Assembly: GCA_963837155.1 (NCBI GenBank)
Contig: CAWIMB010000002.1
Coordinates: 3,534,001-3,598,000 of the forward strand
From: DASQHW01 sp963837155
Lineage (GTDB): Bacteria > Actinomycetota > Acidimicrobiia > IMCC26256 > PALSA-610
Direction: 5' to 3'
DNA length: 64,000 nt
Shown here: piece by piece, positions 34,261 to 45,014 of the stretch
How the letters are laid out: the number at the start of each line of letters is the position of its first letter
Position numbering within the stretch: position 1 is the stretch's first letter
Position numbers and translations under genes: made by a program
Notes under the pieces: model-generated
Databases searched by the model: none
What the model saw: the letters and a program-made list of their open reading frames with translations, nothing else
Told to the model about the DNA's origin: nothing

Positions 34261-37200
34261 TGGCTGCATTGTCGGTCGATTTGCGGAACTTGTTGCAGCG
34301 GCAAGTGCTCGAGGCGCGCCGCACGGCAGAGGATGCCGCGCGCCAGGCACTGAAAGTCCTTGGTGTTGAAGGAGGACGAGTTCCGGACACCGTCACCGGC
34401 GCGAACCGCGAGCTAAGCATCGCGCTGCGGGCAAAGCTGCGGCAGCTCGGCGGCCTCGAAGCGTTGGTGGCCGATGTCGCCTACGAGCAGTGGCATCGCA
34501 TGCTGTTCGCGAGATTCCTTGAAGCCAACGGCTTGTTGATGTTTCCCGAGCACGGCGTTGCAGTGAACCTGACTGAGTGCGCCGAGCTTGCAGAAGACTT
34601 GGAAGAGCCCGACGAATGGATGGTCGCGGCCAGATTCGCGTCCGCAATGCTGCCCGCGATCTTCCGACCTGATGACCCGAGTCTGCAACTGCGGTTCGCG
34701 CCTGAGGGCCACGCGGCGCTCGAGCTGATCCTCGCAGGCTTGCCCCCAGCGGTATTCGAGGCCGATGACAGTCTCGGCTGGGTGTACCAGTTCTGGCAGA
34801 CCGACGCGAAGAAGGAGGTCAACAAATCAGAACGCAAGATCGGCGGCGCCGATCTCGCCCCGGTCACCCAGCTCTTCACCGAGCACTACATGGTCCGATT
34901 CCTCCTCGAGAACTCTCTTGGTGCATGGTGGGCAAGCCGCCAACCACATAGCGCTCTCCTTCAGGGTTACAAGTACTTACGTCGCCTGGATGACGGTACG
35001 GCCGCCGCCGGGACATTCGACGATTGGCCGTCGAACGCCGCTCACATCACGCTCATGGATCCATGCTGCGGGTCGGGGCATTTCCTCGTCGAAGCATTTC
35101 AGATGCTGCGCGACATGAGGATGGAAGAAGAACACCTCGACGCAGCGGCCGCCGGCGACGCAGTGATCCGTGACAACCTCTTTGGGCTCGAGCTTGATGC
35201 CCGCTGCACACAGATTGCCGCGTTCGCGGTCGCGCTGGCTGCGTGGAAGACCGGCGGCTACCGAGCGCTGCCTCAGCCGAACATCGCCTGTTCGGGTCTA
35301 CGCATCGAAGGACAATGGCCAGAGTGGAAGCGGCTCACCGCAAACGACGAGCGTCTCGAAGCGGCGCTCTACCAGTTGTACGCGTTGTTCCATCACCGCC
35401 CGACCTCGGAAGCCTGATCGACCCGATTTGCGAACTCGAACGCGACGGCAACCTTCTGGTTGCCCCGTACGACGACGTCGCGCCGGTCCTTGAGAAGGCA
35501 CTTGAAGCCGAGCCCGACAGTGAAATTCATACGACTGGCATCGCCGCCCTTGGAACACTGCGCGCAGCCGAACTCCTCGGCCGGCCTTACACGCTAGTCG
35601 CCACCAACGTGCCCTATCTGGGCCGAAGCAAGCAGGCTGAGACTCTGTGCTTGTTTGGCGATACGCACTTCGCACGGTTCGCGCCAAGATCTCGCGACAA
35701 TGATGATCGAGCGTTGGCTTCTATCAACGCGGTCAAGCGGGAAAATGCTGGCTGCTGTCGTACCACAGGCGTTCCTCGCACTCGACCGCTACGAGCAGTT
35801 ACGCGAGGCATTGCTGACCGAATCGCGTCTCGCATTCTACGCCGCGCTGGGCGCTTCAGCGTTCGAATCGATCTCAGGTGAGGTGGTGAACGTCGGACTC
35901 TTGTTCGCCGCGCGGCCGGGGCATGTCGGAAGAAATGCGGTTCCTTCGCTTAGGTACAGGCGGCGCCGCTCAGAAAGCTAGCGAACTTCAGCACCAAAGC
36001 ATCTCGAGGCTGGCCCAGAGGTCGCAACTCCACAACCCGAAGTTCCGAATCACGTTCGACGACCGCACTGGGAGGCAACTGCTGGCTGCGGTCGCGCAAA
36101 CCCATCAGGGAATCGCAACGAGTGATGGTGCGCGTTTCGTAAGGAAGTTCTGGGAAGTCATCGAGCCGTCGCGATTCCCGTGGCGACTGCTACAGAGCGC
36201 TCCATCGACGACATCTCTCTACGGTGGACGCGAAGACACGTTGATGTGGGAAGACGGTTACGGCCGCATCACGGAGGTCTGCCAACAAGGCGCAACGTTC
36301 CGAGGTCAGGCGGCATGGAACCGTCGCGGCATTGTCGTTGCCCAGATGTCCTCTCTAAATGCAACCCTTTACACGGGTGAGGCATTCGACGGAAGCGCTG
36401 TCGTGTTACTACCCGAGCGTGACGACGATCTCGCCGCGCTCTGGAGTTTCGTCGCATCGGGAGCGTTCGTGTCGTCGGTTCGAGACATCGATACGAAGCT
36501 ACGCGTGTCAAACTCGACTATGGAGGCGGTCCCATTCGATGTCGACCACTGGCGCGCAGCGGCACTGGAGCAGTGGCCGGGTGGACTGCCACAGCGTTCC
36601 TCGGACGATCCGACGCAGTGGCTATTCAGAGGCCATCCAAGGGGATCGACCGAGCCGTTGCAGGTCGCGGTCGCACGACTAGTCGGCTATAGATGGCCAG
36701 AGCAGGTGCCGGACGACCTCGATGCATTCGCCGACGACGATGGAATTGTGCCGCTAGCGGCAATGCCGGGTGAGGGAGGGAGTGCCACCGACCGGCTCCG
36801 CGAGCTGCTCGCGCGCGCCTTTGGGGCCGAGTTCAGCCCCGCCTTGATTGACCGGCTGCTCGCCGCCGTCGGGGGAGTTGGTAAGACGCTCGACGATTGG
36901 CTGCGAGATGCGTTCTTCGAGCAGCATTGCAAGGCCTTTCGGCAACGCCCGTTCGTCTGGCAGATCTGCGACGGCCGGAAGGACGGGTTCTCGGCGCTCA
37001 TTCACTACCACCGTCTCGACCGCCAACTCCTCGAGAAACTCACCTACACAGTCCTCGGGAACTGGATCGAAACACAGCGCGCGAATGCCCGGTCGGGCAT
37101 TCCGGCAGCCGACCTACGCCTCGCCGCCGCCGAGCAACTCCAACGCCGGTTACAGCTCATTCTCGATGGCGAGCCACCTCACGACATCTATGTCCGGTGG

Positions 37201-37413
37201 AAGCCGCTCCGTGAACAACCTCTCGGCTGGGAGCCTGACGGCGATGACGGTGTCCGCGTCAACATCCGGCCGTTCGTCGAAGCCAAAGTCCTGCGCAAAC
37301 AGCCGAACGTCAAGTGGGGCATCGACCGGGGAACCAACGCCGACAGCACAAAACGCGACAACGACGGCCACCTCACACGTGACGAAAAGCAAGCAGCACG
37401 AGGTCGTTCGTGA
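34260..37413 (+). CDS. pglX: BREX adenine-specific DNA methyltransferase PglX, frameshifted
   Basis: ATG 34260 overlaps the brxC stop. About 1050 codons carry the N6-adenine methyltransferase core: LMDPCCGSGHFLVEAFQML (SAM motif I, about residues 265-283) and the catalytic region YTLVATNVPYLGRSKQAETL (about 450), where the usual NPPY reads NVPY. Frame changes lie near 35410, 35690 and 35930; on both sides the sequence is family-like (RQDLATMMIERWLLSTRSSGKMLAAVVPQAF, then EEMRFLRLGTGG). The C-terminal half, with target-recognition and spacer parts, is intact in one frame (35923-37413). It methylates one strand of the BREX recognition site in known systems, marking self-DNA. Confidence 0.9.
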
Positions 37414-39734
37414 CGCGCACAGCTAGTACGACCGTTGACTCTGTACTTGATCAGCTCGTAAACGAGCTACAACACGCTGGTCAGTACAACCAAAACGATC
37501 AGGTGCCGCCCGTCGCCGTACTGTGGACGGATGAGGCTCGGTGGTGGGAGAGCGTCGTACCGCTCGTTCGCCGACGCGTCACAGTTCTGACGTTGGGCGA
37601 GTACGAACCGGAGGAGTTGCGCGGCCCCGCGATCTGGGTGCGTTGCGCGCTGGCTGTTTTGTTGCCGGACGTCCCGGCGCGGGAAGGAGTTGTTCCCGTC
37701 GTCTACCTGCCGGGCGTCGGCCGGCACAATCTTCGGGCGATGGAAGGCTGCCCGAGAGAGCTCGAGCCCCTCGCCGAGCTGCGGTTTCGGGCGGCGTGGT
37801 TCACGCAGGGCAATACCAACGACTGGACTCCACAAGCGCTGTTGTCGAACCTGGACCGTGGCCTCGGACTTCAGGTCAGCCTCGATCAAGCGACGAACGA
37901 CGCTCTGCGCGTTGTACTTGCGCGCCTCGTTGAGGAGCCGCTGGAGCGATTGCGTTCCGCGATGCCGCTCAACGCAGCTACGCTTCACGGACTTGTCGAG
38001 CAGGACCCCATTGGGAGCATGCTCCGCTGGATGGACGACGGCGAGTCGTTCCGCTGGGCAGACGAGTGGCCATCGTTCTGCGCACTCGCGAAGAAGCGCC
38101 TCGCGTTTGATCCAGAGCGAGACACGCCGATCGGCGCGGCTGAATGCATGGCGACCCGTGAGGGCGAGTGGGCGCACGTGTGGGACCGCTACGCAGCAGC
38201 GCCGACCTCGTACCCGTACATCCCGGAGCTGCTGCGCATCGCATCCCGTCCCGCAGATCTGTTCTCGACTCGTGCCGAGCCCTGGCCGCAGGACAATGAC
38301 GACGCCGAAGTAGAGCTGCAGGGTTCGCTGCAGGCGCTGCGCGGAGCCACGACCGCGAAGGCACGCGACTCTCTGACGGACCTCGAGAAGCGACATGGGG
38401 AACGGCGCCAGTGGGTGTGGGCGAAGCTCGGTCGCGCGCCACTTGCGGCTGCACTGGAACCGCTGACCGAACTTGCCGACGCCGTCGCGACGCCGGTCCC
38501 AGAAACGAGTCTCGATGACGCCGTGCAGATGTACGCGCAGTCGGGCTGGCACGCCGACGACGCGCTCCTCCGCTCACTCGGTGCGGTAGAGCGGACCGAG
38601 GACCTCGAAGCTGTGTGCGCTGCGGCGGCCGCCCTGTATCGCCCGTGGGCCGAAGCCGCATCCAACACCATGACGAAACTGATGGTGGAACGGCCACGGA
38701 GCGCACCGAGCGCGACGACCGTCGCACCGGGTACCTGTCTCGTGTTCACGGATGGCTTGCGCTACGACCTCGGCCATCGGCTCCGCGACAACCTCGCAGC
38801 GCGGGGCTGCGAAGCGAACGTCGACACGCGGCTCGCTGCGCTTCCGACAGTGACCGCGACGGCGAAACCGGCGATCTCTCCGGTGGCACACCTTCTCGCA
38901 GCGGGCGATGGCCTCGGCACCGTTGTTTCAGCAACGGGAAGCAGTGTGACCGCCGACGGCCTGCGCAAACTCATGAGCCGCGGAGGGAATCCAGCCGCTC
39001 GACAACAACGACGCCGGTGATCCGTCGGGACGTGGCTGGACCGAGGTCGGCGACATCGACGCGCACGGTCACCAATTCGGCCCGCAACTCGCGCGTCACG
39101 TCGGAAGCGATCTCGACACGATCGCCGAACGTGTCATGGCGCTGCTACCGCGGGTTGGGAGCGAGTCGAAGTAGTTACTGACCACGGTTGGTTGCTCGAA
39201 CCCGACACACTCGACAAAGTCGATCCCGACCTGCCCTCGCACGTCACCGACGTACGCAAAGGCCGGTGCGCTCGGTTGAAGGCCACTGCGCCGGCGTTGA
39301 TGCCGGAGGTCCCATGGGCATGGGATCCCTCGATACGGATTGCCGTCGCGCCCGGACTCAAGGCGTTCGTGCGCGGCAAGCAGTACGAGCACGGTGGGGC
39401 GGCACCCCAGGAGTGCGTAGTGCCAAGAATCATTGTCTCGCTGAGCACTTCGTCCTCGGCAAAGGTCTCGATCGCATCCGTTCGATGGGTCGGCTTGCGG
39501 TGCCACGTGAGCTCGCCCGACGCGACACCGGGCGCGCTCGTTGACGTTCGCGAGCGGGCGGCCGATCCTGAGTCGAGCATCGTCGCGCGTGCTGCTGCAC
39601 TCGACGACAGTGGCCACGCGTCGTTTCTCGTCGCAGACGACTCGTACGAGGGGAGCGCTGCCGTCGTCGTCGTGCTTGCACCCGACGGAACGGTGCTCGG
39701 TCAGCGAGCGACAGTTGTTGGGAGCGATGGCTGA
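37410..39734 (+). CDS. pglZ: BREX alkaline phosphatase-like PglZ, frameshifted
   Basis: GTG 37410 overlaps the pglX stop (GTGA). The first 530 residues are in one frame: TRTASTTVDSVLDQLVNELQ, then VAVLWTDEARWWESVVPLV and a central helical part. The PglZ domain begins with PGTCLVFTDGLRYDLGHRLR (about residue 441), whose FTDGLRYD is the metal-binding signature of the alkaline phosphatase superfamily. Frame changes near 38985 and 39165 lead to WERVEVVTDHGWLLEP, with the second metal motif TDHGW (about residue 590), and then to the family tail. PglZ is essential to BREX and a metal-dependent phosphodiesterase role is proposed. The stop overlaps the next start as TGATG. Confidence 0.9.
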
Positions 39735-42169
39735 TGAGCCAGCTCGACGACCTCGACCGGGCGGGCGCAGCAGCCTTCGAGAGCTACGTCGTCCGCAAGG
39801 ACCTCGCTCAGCGCTTCCGCGGCCAATACCCCGTGCCGACCTACGTCGGCGAGTTCCTGCTCGGCCGCTACTGCGCCACGACCGACGAAGCTGAAATCGC
39901 GGACGGGCTCGAACAGGTACAGCGAATCATGGAGGAACGCACCGTACACGCAGGCCAGCATGAGCTGTTCAAATCGCACGCACGTGAGCGAGGCAGCGTC
40001 CGGCTCATCGACCTCGTGACCGCAAGACTCGACTCGCGCTTCGACCGCTATTTCGTGACGCTTCCAAGCCTCCAGCTCACCGACGTCCGCGTCGACGACG
40101 CGCTCGTACGCCAGAACGACCGAATGCTCACAGGTGGGTTCTACGCCGAGGTGCAGCTGGAGTACGACGCGGCGGAGGCGTTCAAATTCGGCATCACGAA
40201 CCTGCGGCCGATTCAAATGTCGACGCACGACGCGGCCTCGATCCTCGCGGATGGTCGCGCCCATTTCGAGAGGGACGGCTGGAAACGCTTCCTGCTGCGC
40301 AGCGTCGGCTTCGAAGCCGACCTTCTCAACCCACGTCAGCACGACATTTTGCTCATGCGCATGGTGCCGTTCGCAGTTCACAATTACAACCTCGTGGAGA
40401 TCGGACCGCGCGGTACAGGCAAGTCGCACTTGTTCCAGCAGGTGTCGCCGTACGCGCATCTCGTTTCGGGCGGCAAAGCGACCGTGGCGCAGCATGTTCG
40501 TGAACAACGCGAACGGTCAGCGTGGGCTCGTCTGCCAGTACGACGTCGTGTGCTTCGACGAGGTATCGGGCGTCGCCTTCGATCAAAGGGACGGCGTCAA
40601 CATCATGAAGGGCTACATGGAGTCGGGCGAGTTCACCGCGGCCGGGAAAGCATCCGCGCCGAAGGGAGCATCGTGCTCGTTGGAAACTTCGACGTCGACA
40701 TGCGCGAACAGCTCCGACAGGGCCATCTGTTCAAGCCCATGCCATCCGAGATGCGCGACGACACCGCGTTCATGGACCGTATCCATGCGTATCTTCCGGG
40801 CTGGGACGTCCCGAAGTTGCACCCGGGACTGTTCACTGAGCACTTCGGATTGGTGAGCGACTTCCTTTCGGAGTGTTGGCGCCAACTGCGCCACCAGAGC
40901 CGGCTCGAGAACATGCGCACGCGGGTCGTGTACGGCTCGGCGCTCAGCGGGCGCGATCGACGTGCCGTCGATCTGACCGTGGATGGATTGCTGAAGCTGG
41001 TATCGCCGGATCCTGAGGCGGAGATCGCGCCCGACGACCTCCAATGGGCCGTAGCCCTCGCGATGGAGTGTCGACGCCGCGTGAAGGAGCAGCAGAAGCG
41101 GGTCGGACGCGAAGAGTTCGACGCGACTGACTTCTCTTACTCCCTGGAGGGCGGCGCGTCGGTATACGTCTCAGTGCCGGAGGGCGCGCCTGGGCCCGCC
41201 GACGGACCGGGACACGAAGCGCGGGCCCCGTCGCCAACGCCATCCGCTGCGCCGGCTGCGCAAGCTCCTGCCCGGAAGTCGGATCGGCCGCGTGCTCACA
41301 AAGACACCTATGTGGCTGGCGAGAAGATCGGCAGCTTCACCGTCGTTGCGCCACTCGGAAAAGGTGGCTTCTCGAGCGTGTACCGCGTTCACCGACCAAT
41401 CGACGATCGCGAGTACACGCTGAAGGTCTTCATTCCACGGGAGAGCTTCGACCTCGTAAAACGCGAGGTCGACTTCCTGCAAACGGTCGACCACCCCAAC
41501 GTCGTCAAGGTCGTGTGGGCTGACCAGACGCCCGACGGGCGCTGGTACCTCGTGACCGAACTCATCGAGGGCAACTCGCTGGAGTCGAACGCCTACGACG
41601 GTGAGTTGTTATCGATTCCGGAGGTCATCGACATCGGACGCTCGCTGCTGTCGGCCCTTGTCGCGATCCACCCTGATGCGGACCGGCTACGTGCGCTCAG
41701 ATCATTGTCAGATCACACACCAGAGCAGTTCGACGAGATCCAGGAACTCGAGCACTCCGGCGTCGTTCACCGCGACGTGAAGCCGCAGAACCTCATCAGG
41801 GCACGGGATGGCCGCATCGTCCTCATCGATTTCAACATCGCATCGCGAGCCGGCGACGCGGTCATGACAATGTCAGGGACGCCTCCCTACCAGGCCCCAG
41901 ACATCGACTACACGCAGTGGGACCCATCAACAGACCTGTTCGCCGCCGGTGTGACTCTCTACGAGCTCGCGAGCCAACATCATCCGTACGAGAACGACAC
42001 GCCCTCAGTCCACGGAGAGCCACGAGACCCACGGCAGTTCCGATCGGACCTTCCGGCGCCGCTTGCTCGTTTCCTGGTCAGGGCGTGCGCTCCCATGCGG
42101 ACCGAGCGGTTCGTAACGGCTCAAGAGATGCTGAGCGCGCTCGACGCGGCCGCCGCCTCGAGTTTTTGA
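39734..42169 (+). CDS. brxL: BrxL AAA+ protein fused to a PglW-like Ser/Thr kinase domain
   Basis: ATG 39734 (MSQLDDLDRAGAAAFESYVV) starts 811 codons with two compensating frame changes near 40490 and 40665. Residues 1-480 are BrxL: PIQMSTHDAASILADGRAHF, Walker A EIGPRGTGKSHLFQQV (about 224-231), Walker B YDVVCFDEVSGVAF (about 270-278) and sensor VLVGNFDVDM. A Pro/Ala/Ser linker (about 482-520) follows where a Lon-like domain would start. Residues 530-811 are a protein kinase: PLGKGGFSSVYRV, YTLKVFIPRESF (Lys), VVHRDVKPQNLI, LIDFNIASRAGD with DFN for DFG, and TPPYQAPDIDY. From 40665 to the stop the BrxL end, linker and kinase share one uninterrupted frame, so the fusion is not made by a frameshift. 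BrxL is the motor-like effector of type 1 BREX; kinases belong to the type 2 protein PglW. Confidence 0.9.
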   Translation: MSQLDDLDRAGAAAFESYVVRKDLAQRFRGQYPVPTYVGEFLLGRYCATTDEAEIADGLEQVQRIMEERTVHAGQHELFKSHARERGSVRLIDLVTARLDSRFDRYFVTLPSLQLTDVRVDDALVRQNDRMLTGGFYAEVQLEYDAAEAFKFGITNLRPIQMSTHDAASILADGRAHFERDGWKRFLLRSVGFEADLLNPRQHDILLMRMVPFAVHNYNLVEIGPRGTGKSHLFQQVSPYAHLVSGGKATVAQHVREQRERSAWARLPVRRRVLRRGIGRRLRSKGRRQHHEGLHGVGRVHRGRESIRAEGSIVLVGNFDVDMREQLRQGHLFKPMPSEMRDDTAFMDRIHAYLPGWDVPKLHPGLFTEHFGLVSDFLSECWRQLRHQSRLENMRTRVVYGSALSGRDRRAVDLTVDGLLKLVSPDPEAEIAPDDLQWAVALAMECRRRVKEQQKRVGREEFDATDFSYSLEGGASVYVSVPEGAPGPADGPGHEARAPSPTPSAAPAAQAPARKSDRPRAHKDTYVAGEKIGSFTVVAPLGKGGFSSVYRVHRPIDDREYTLKVFIPRESFDLVKREVDFLQTVDHPNVVKVVWADQTPDGRWYLVTELIEGNSLESNAYDGELLSIPEVIDIGRSLLSALVAIHPDADRLRALRSLSDHTPEQFDEIQELEHSGVVHRDVKPQNLIRARDGRIVLIDFNIASRAGDAVMTMSGTPPYQAPDIDYTQWDPSTDLFAAGVTLYELASQHHPYENDTPSVHGEPRDPRQFRSDLPAPLARFLVRACAPMRTERFVTAQEMLSALDAAAASSF

Positions 42170-42253
42170 GCTTCGCCTTTACACGACGGGGTTGAAGCGT
42201 CCTTGGTCTATTGCTCGGCGGACAAAGAACGCCGACGACGAGGGGACGCACAA

Positions 42254-43515
42254 GTGGCACAGCCGGTACCGATTGATAAGGGCAGCGTCACGGTTGCCGA
42301 CGGCACCGTGTACATCGCGAGCCTTGCGGAGTACGACGCGGACGTTGTGCGGGTCGTCGGCGACGCTGACGACGCGATCGATGCCACGCGTCAGTGCTTG
42401 CAGATCGGCGCCCGTGCCATTCGCGTCGCTCATGTCAGTGTCGACTCGGACATCGTCGATAAGCGCTTCGAGCAACTCGCCGAGCGCATGGATCAAGGCG
42501 TCGAAGACGCTGTCGTCCAGATCACGAACGCGGCGACCGCGCTACTCGACCCGGAAGAAGGCGCTCTTACCACGTCTCTTCAGTCGCACGCGCACGAGCT
42601 CCAAGAGCTGCTCGGCGATACGTTCGACGCCGAGTCGAAGCAGAGCGTCTTCGGTCTCCTCGAGAAAGTGCTCGTCGAGGCCCGGGCAGCACAAACGGAC
42701 GAGATCCGCAAGCTCGTCAGCGCTGATGGGGAAGACAGCCCGGATCGCGACCGCGAGCCGTGCGATCGTTCGGAGCCTGCGCGAAGAGATCGAACACGTC
42801 CGGAAGGACGTGCACGATCTTTCGGAGAAACTCGCGGTCAGCGGTGCAGTCGGAGAGGTCTACGAGCTCACATCAAAGAAGGGCTTCGACTTCGAAGATG
42901 TCGTCGAGATTTGCCTTTCCGAAATCGCCGCGCCGCACGGGGATGCAGCAGAACGTGTGAGCAAGCAGAGCGGTGAAGCCGGCACCGACAAGGGCGACTT
43001 CGTTGTCCACCTGAACCGTGACGACGCACATGGTTCGACTCCGTGCTTCGTCGTAGAGGCAAAGAGCCGAAAACTCGGCCGACGCGTCGACCGATGAAGA
43101 AAACAACGCCGCAATGGCGAACCGAAGCGCGCTCGCCGGAGTCGTCGTCTTCTCCGACCAAGCGCTCGCGCCGACGACGGTGCCCTTCAGCTACTCGGAC
43201 AACCGCGCGATTGTCGTGCTCGATCGGGATGGCGAAGACCGCGACGCCCTGCAACTCGCATACATGTGGGCGCGGTGGGTCGTGCGGCGTTCGCTCAGCA
43301 GCACTGCTCGCGAGACCATCGATCATGAGCGTGTCGCGGCGTTGATCGACGACGCGACCAAGGAGCTCAGCAGAGCCACGACAATTAAGCGCAATCACAC
43401 AACCGCAAAGAAGTACATCGATGACGCTGCAGCGCAGGTGCACGAGCTCGTCCAAGGCGTACGCGACGCACTCACCGACCTCGCTTCCGAGTTGGCGGCG
43501 GGAGCCGACGAATGA
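42254..43515 (+). CDS. Coiled-coil protein with PD-(D/E)XK-like nuclease domain, BREX-associated, frameshifted
   Basis: GTG 42254 (VAQPVPIDKGSVTVADGTVY) has GAGGGG at about 42240 and lies 84 bases after brxL. The first 150 residues are helical (RFEQLAERMDQGVEDAVVQITNAATALLD) with heptad-like spacing. After frame changes near 42730 and 43075 come EIEHVRKDVHDLSEKLAVSG, EVYELTSKKGFDFEDVVEI, and TDKGDFVVHLNRDD followed after about 10 residues by CFVVEAKSRKL. The Asp of KGDFVV and Glu-x-Lys of VEAKSR form a PD-(D/E)XK pattern. The C-terminal part (GVVVFSDQALAPTTVPF, then helices) resembles DUF2130/RmuC-like proteins. Its domains suggest an endonuclease or sensor that acts with BREX, which would be unusual. 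Confidence 0.65.
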
Positions 43516-43621
43516 ACGGTTCGCAGGCACATTTCGTCGATGAGGGCTCCGGTCCAGGAGCGGCTGGACTAAGCCGGGATCCACCGACGCGCTGTGTGTT
43601 GAGCTGCGCGTATCCGCGAAG

Positions 43622-43685
43622 AATGCCCTCCGAATAGGGATGATGACGGTTAGCAGACCTACATCGTCCCGATTCAGGAGGGCAT
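43622..43685. repeat. Imperfect inverted repeat upstream of IS1380 transposase
   Basis: ATGCCCTCCGAATAGGGATGATG (43623-43645) pairs with 43662-43685 at 21 of 24 positions with a 16-base loop. It lies eight bases before the transposase ATG at 43693, so it could form a hairpin that sequesters or reports on transposase translation, or act as a transposase binding site. Confidence 0.6.
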
Positions 43686-43692
43686 CTTCTCG

Positions 43693-45014
43693 ATGCGATC
43701 TTTGCACAGTCTCGACCGGGTGGATGTGACCTTCGACGATGACCATGCGGTGGCCGACGCGGGGCTTGTGTTGCCGGCGACGTTGGCGCAGCATCTCGGG
43801 CTGCGGCAGCTGATCGACGTCCGCGTCGATCTGGGCGACAGCGCCGGGACGCGCCAATGTGGGGCACAAGGCGATGACGTTGATCCATTCGGCGTTGGCG
43901 GGCGGAGACTGCATCGACGACGCCGACGCGCTGCGGGCGGGCGACACCGGCGGTCGTGTTGGGTCACGACGTGTTGGCGCCCTCGACGCTGGGCACGTTC
44001 TTGCGCAGCTTCACCTGGGGCGCATGCCCGCCAGCTCGACCGGGTGAGCGGCGAACTGCTGGCCCGGGCGTGGACAGCGGGCGCCGGTCCGGGCGATCAG
44101 CCGGTGACCATCGACGTGGACTCGACGATCTGCGAGACCTACGGGCTGGCCAAGCAAGGCGGCGTGTTCGGCCACACCAAGGTGCGCGGCTATCACCCGC
44201 TGCTGGCGGTCGATCGCCGGCACCGGTGAGGTTGTGCACTGCCGGCTGCGGGGCGGCAACGCCAACTCCGGGCGGGGGCGCCAGAGTTTTGTGACCGAGA
44301 CGTTCAACCGGGTCCGGGCCGCGGGCGCCACCGGGCCGGTGACGCTGCGCGGCCGACTCGGGCTTCTACACCCGCAAGGTCGTCGACGCGTGCCGCAAGG
44401 CCGATGTGCGGTTCTCGGTCACGGTCAAGCTGAAAAGGCGCTGCACACGGCGATCGCCGCGATCCCCGACGATGCGTGGATGCCGATCCCGTACTTCCTC
44501 GACGGCGCCGACGTGGCCGAGACCACCTACCGGGCCTTCGGCAAGACGCAGCCCGAAGTGCGTCTCATCGTGCGCCGGGTGCGGCCCACGCCCGGCAGCC
44601 AGCTCGCGCTGTTCGTCGAGTTCTCCTACCACGCGTTCATCACCGACCGCGACGGCGACACCGTGCTCGCTGGAGGCCGACCACCGCCGTCACGCCGAAG
44701 TCGAAAACACGATCCGCGACCTCAAATACGGCGTCGGATTCAACCATCTGCCCTCGGGCCGGTTCGGCGCCAACGCCGCCTGGCTCGGCCTCAACGTCAT
44801 CGCCCACAACCTGTCGCCGCTGGGTCGGACGCATCGGCCTCGGCTGAGCCGATCATCACCCACAAGACGTTGCGGCGTCGTTACTTCCGAGTCTGCCCGG
44901 CCGGCTCACCCGTTCCGCGCCGCGAACACCCTGCACCTTCCCCAACGATGGCCCTGGGCCGCGCAGTTTCACGCCGCGCTCGTCAACCTCCGCGCCGTCG
45001 TGCTTGACACCTGA
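43693..45014 (+). CDS. IS1380-family transposase, frameshifted
   Basis: ATG 43693 (MRSLHSLDRVDVTFDDDHAV) begins about 440 codons. The DDE core is visible across several frame changes: QPVTIDVDSTICETYGLAKQ (first Asp), a segment TLRADSGFYTRKVV (second Asp; ADSGFY) and LEADHRRHAEVENTIRDLKY with the Glu in HAEVENTIRDLK. HLPSGRFGANAAWLGLNVIAHNL is the typical closing part. The N-terminal DNA-binding region VDLGDSAGRANVGHKAMTLIHSALAGGDCIDDADALR is also family-like. If the breaks are real the element is dead; otherwise it is mobile. Confidence 0.85.

Noticed and set aside
25251..43515. Classification as type 2 BREX (Pgl), because of the kinase domain
   Set aside because: Gene order brxA-brxB-brxC-pglX-pglZ-brxL is that of type 1. 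No separate pglW, brxD or brxHI is present; the kinase is part of the BrxL protein.
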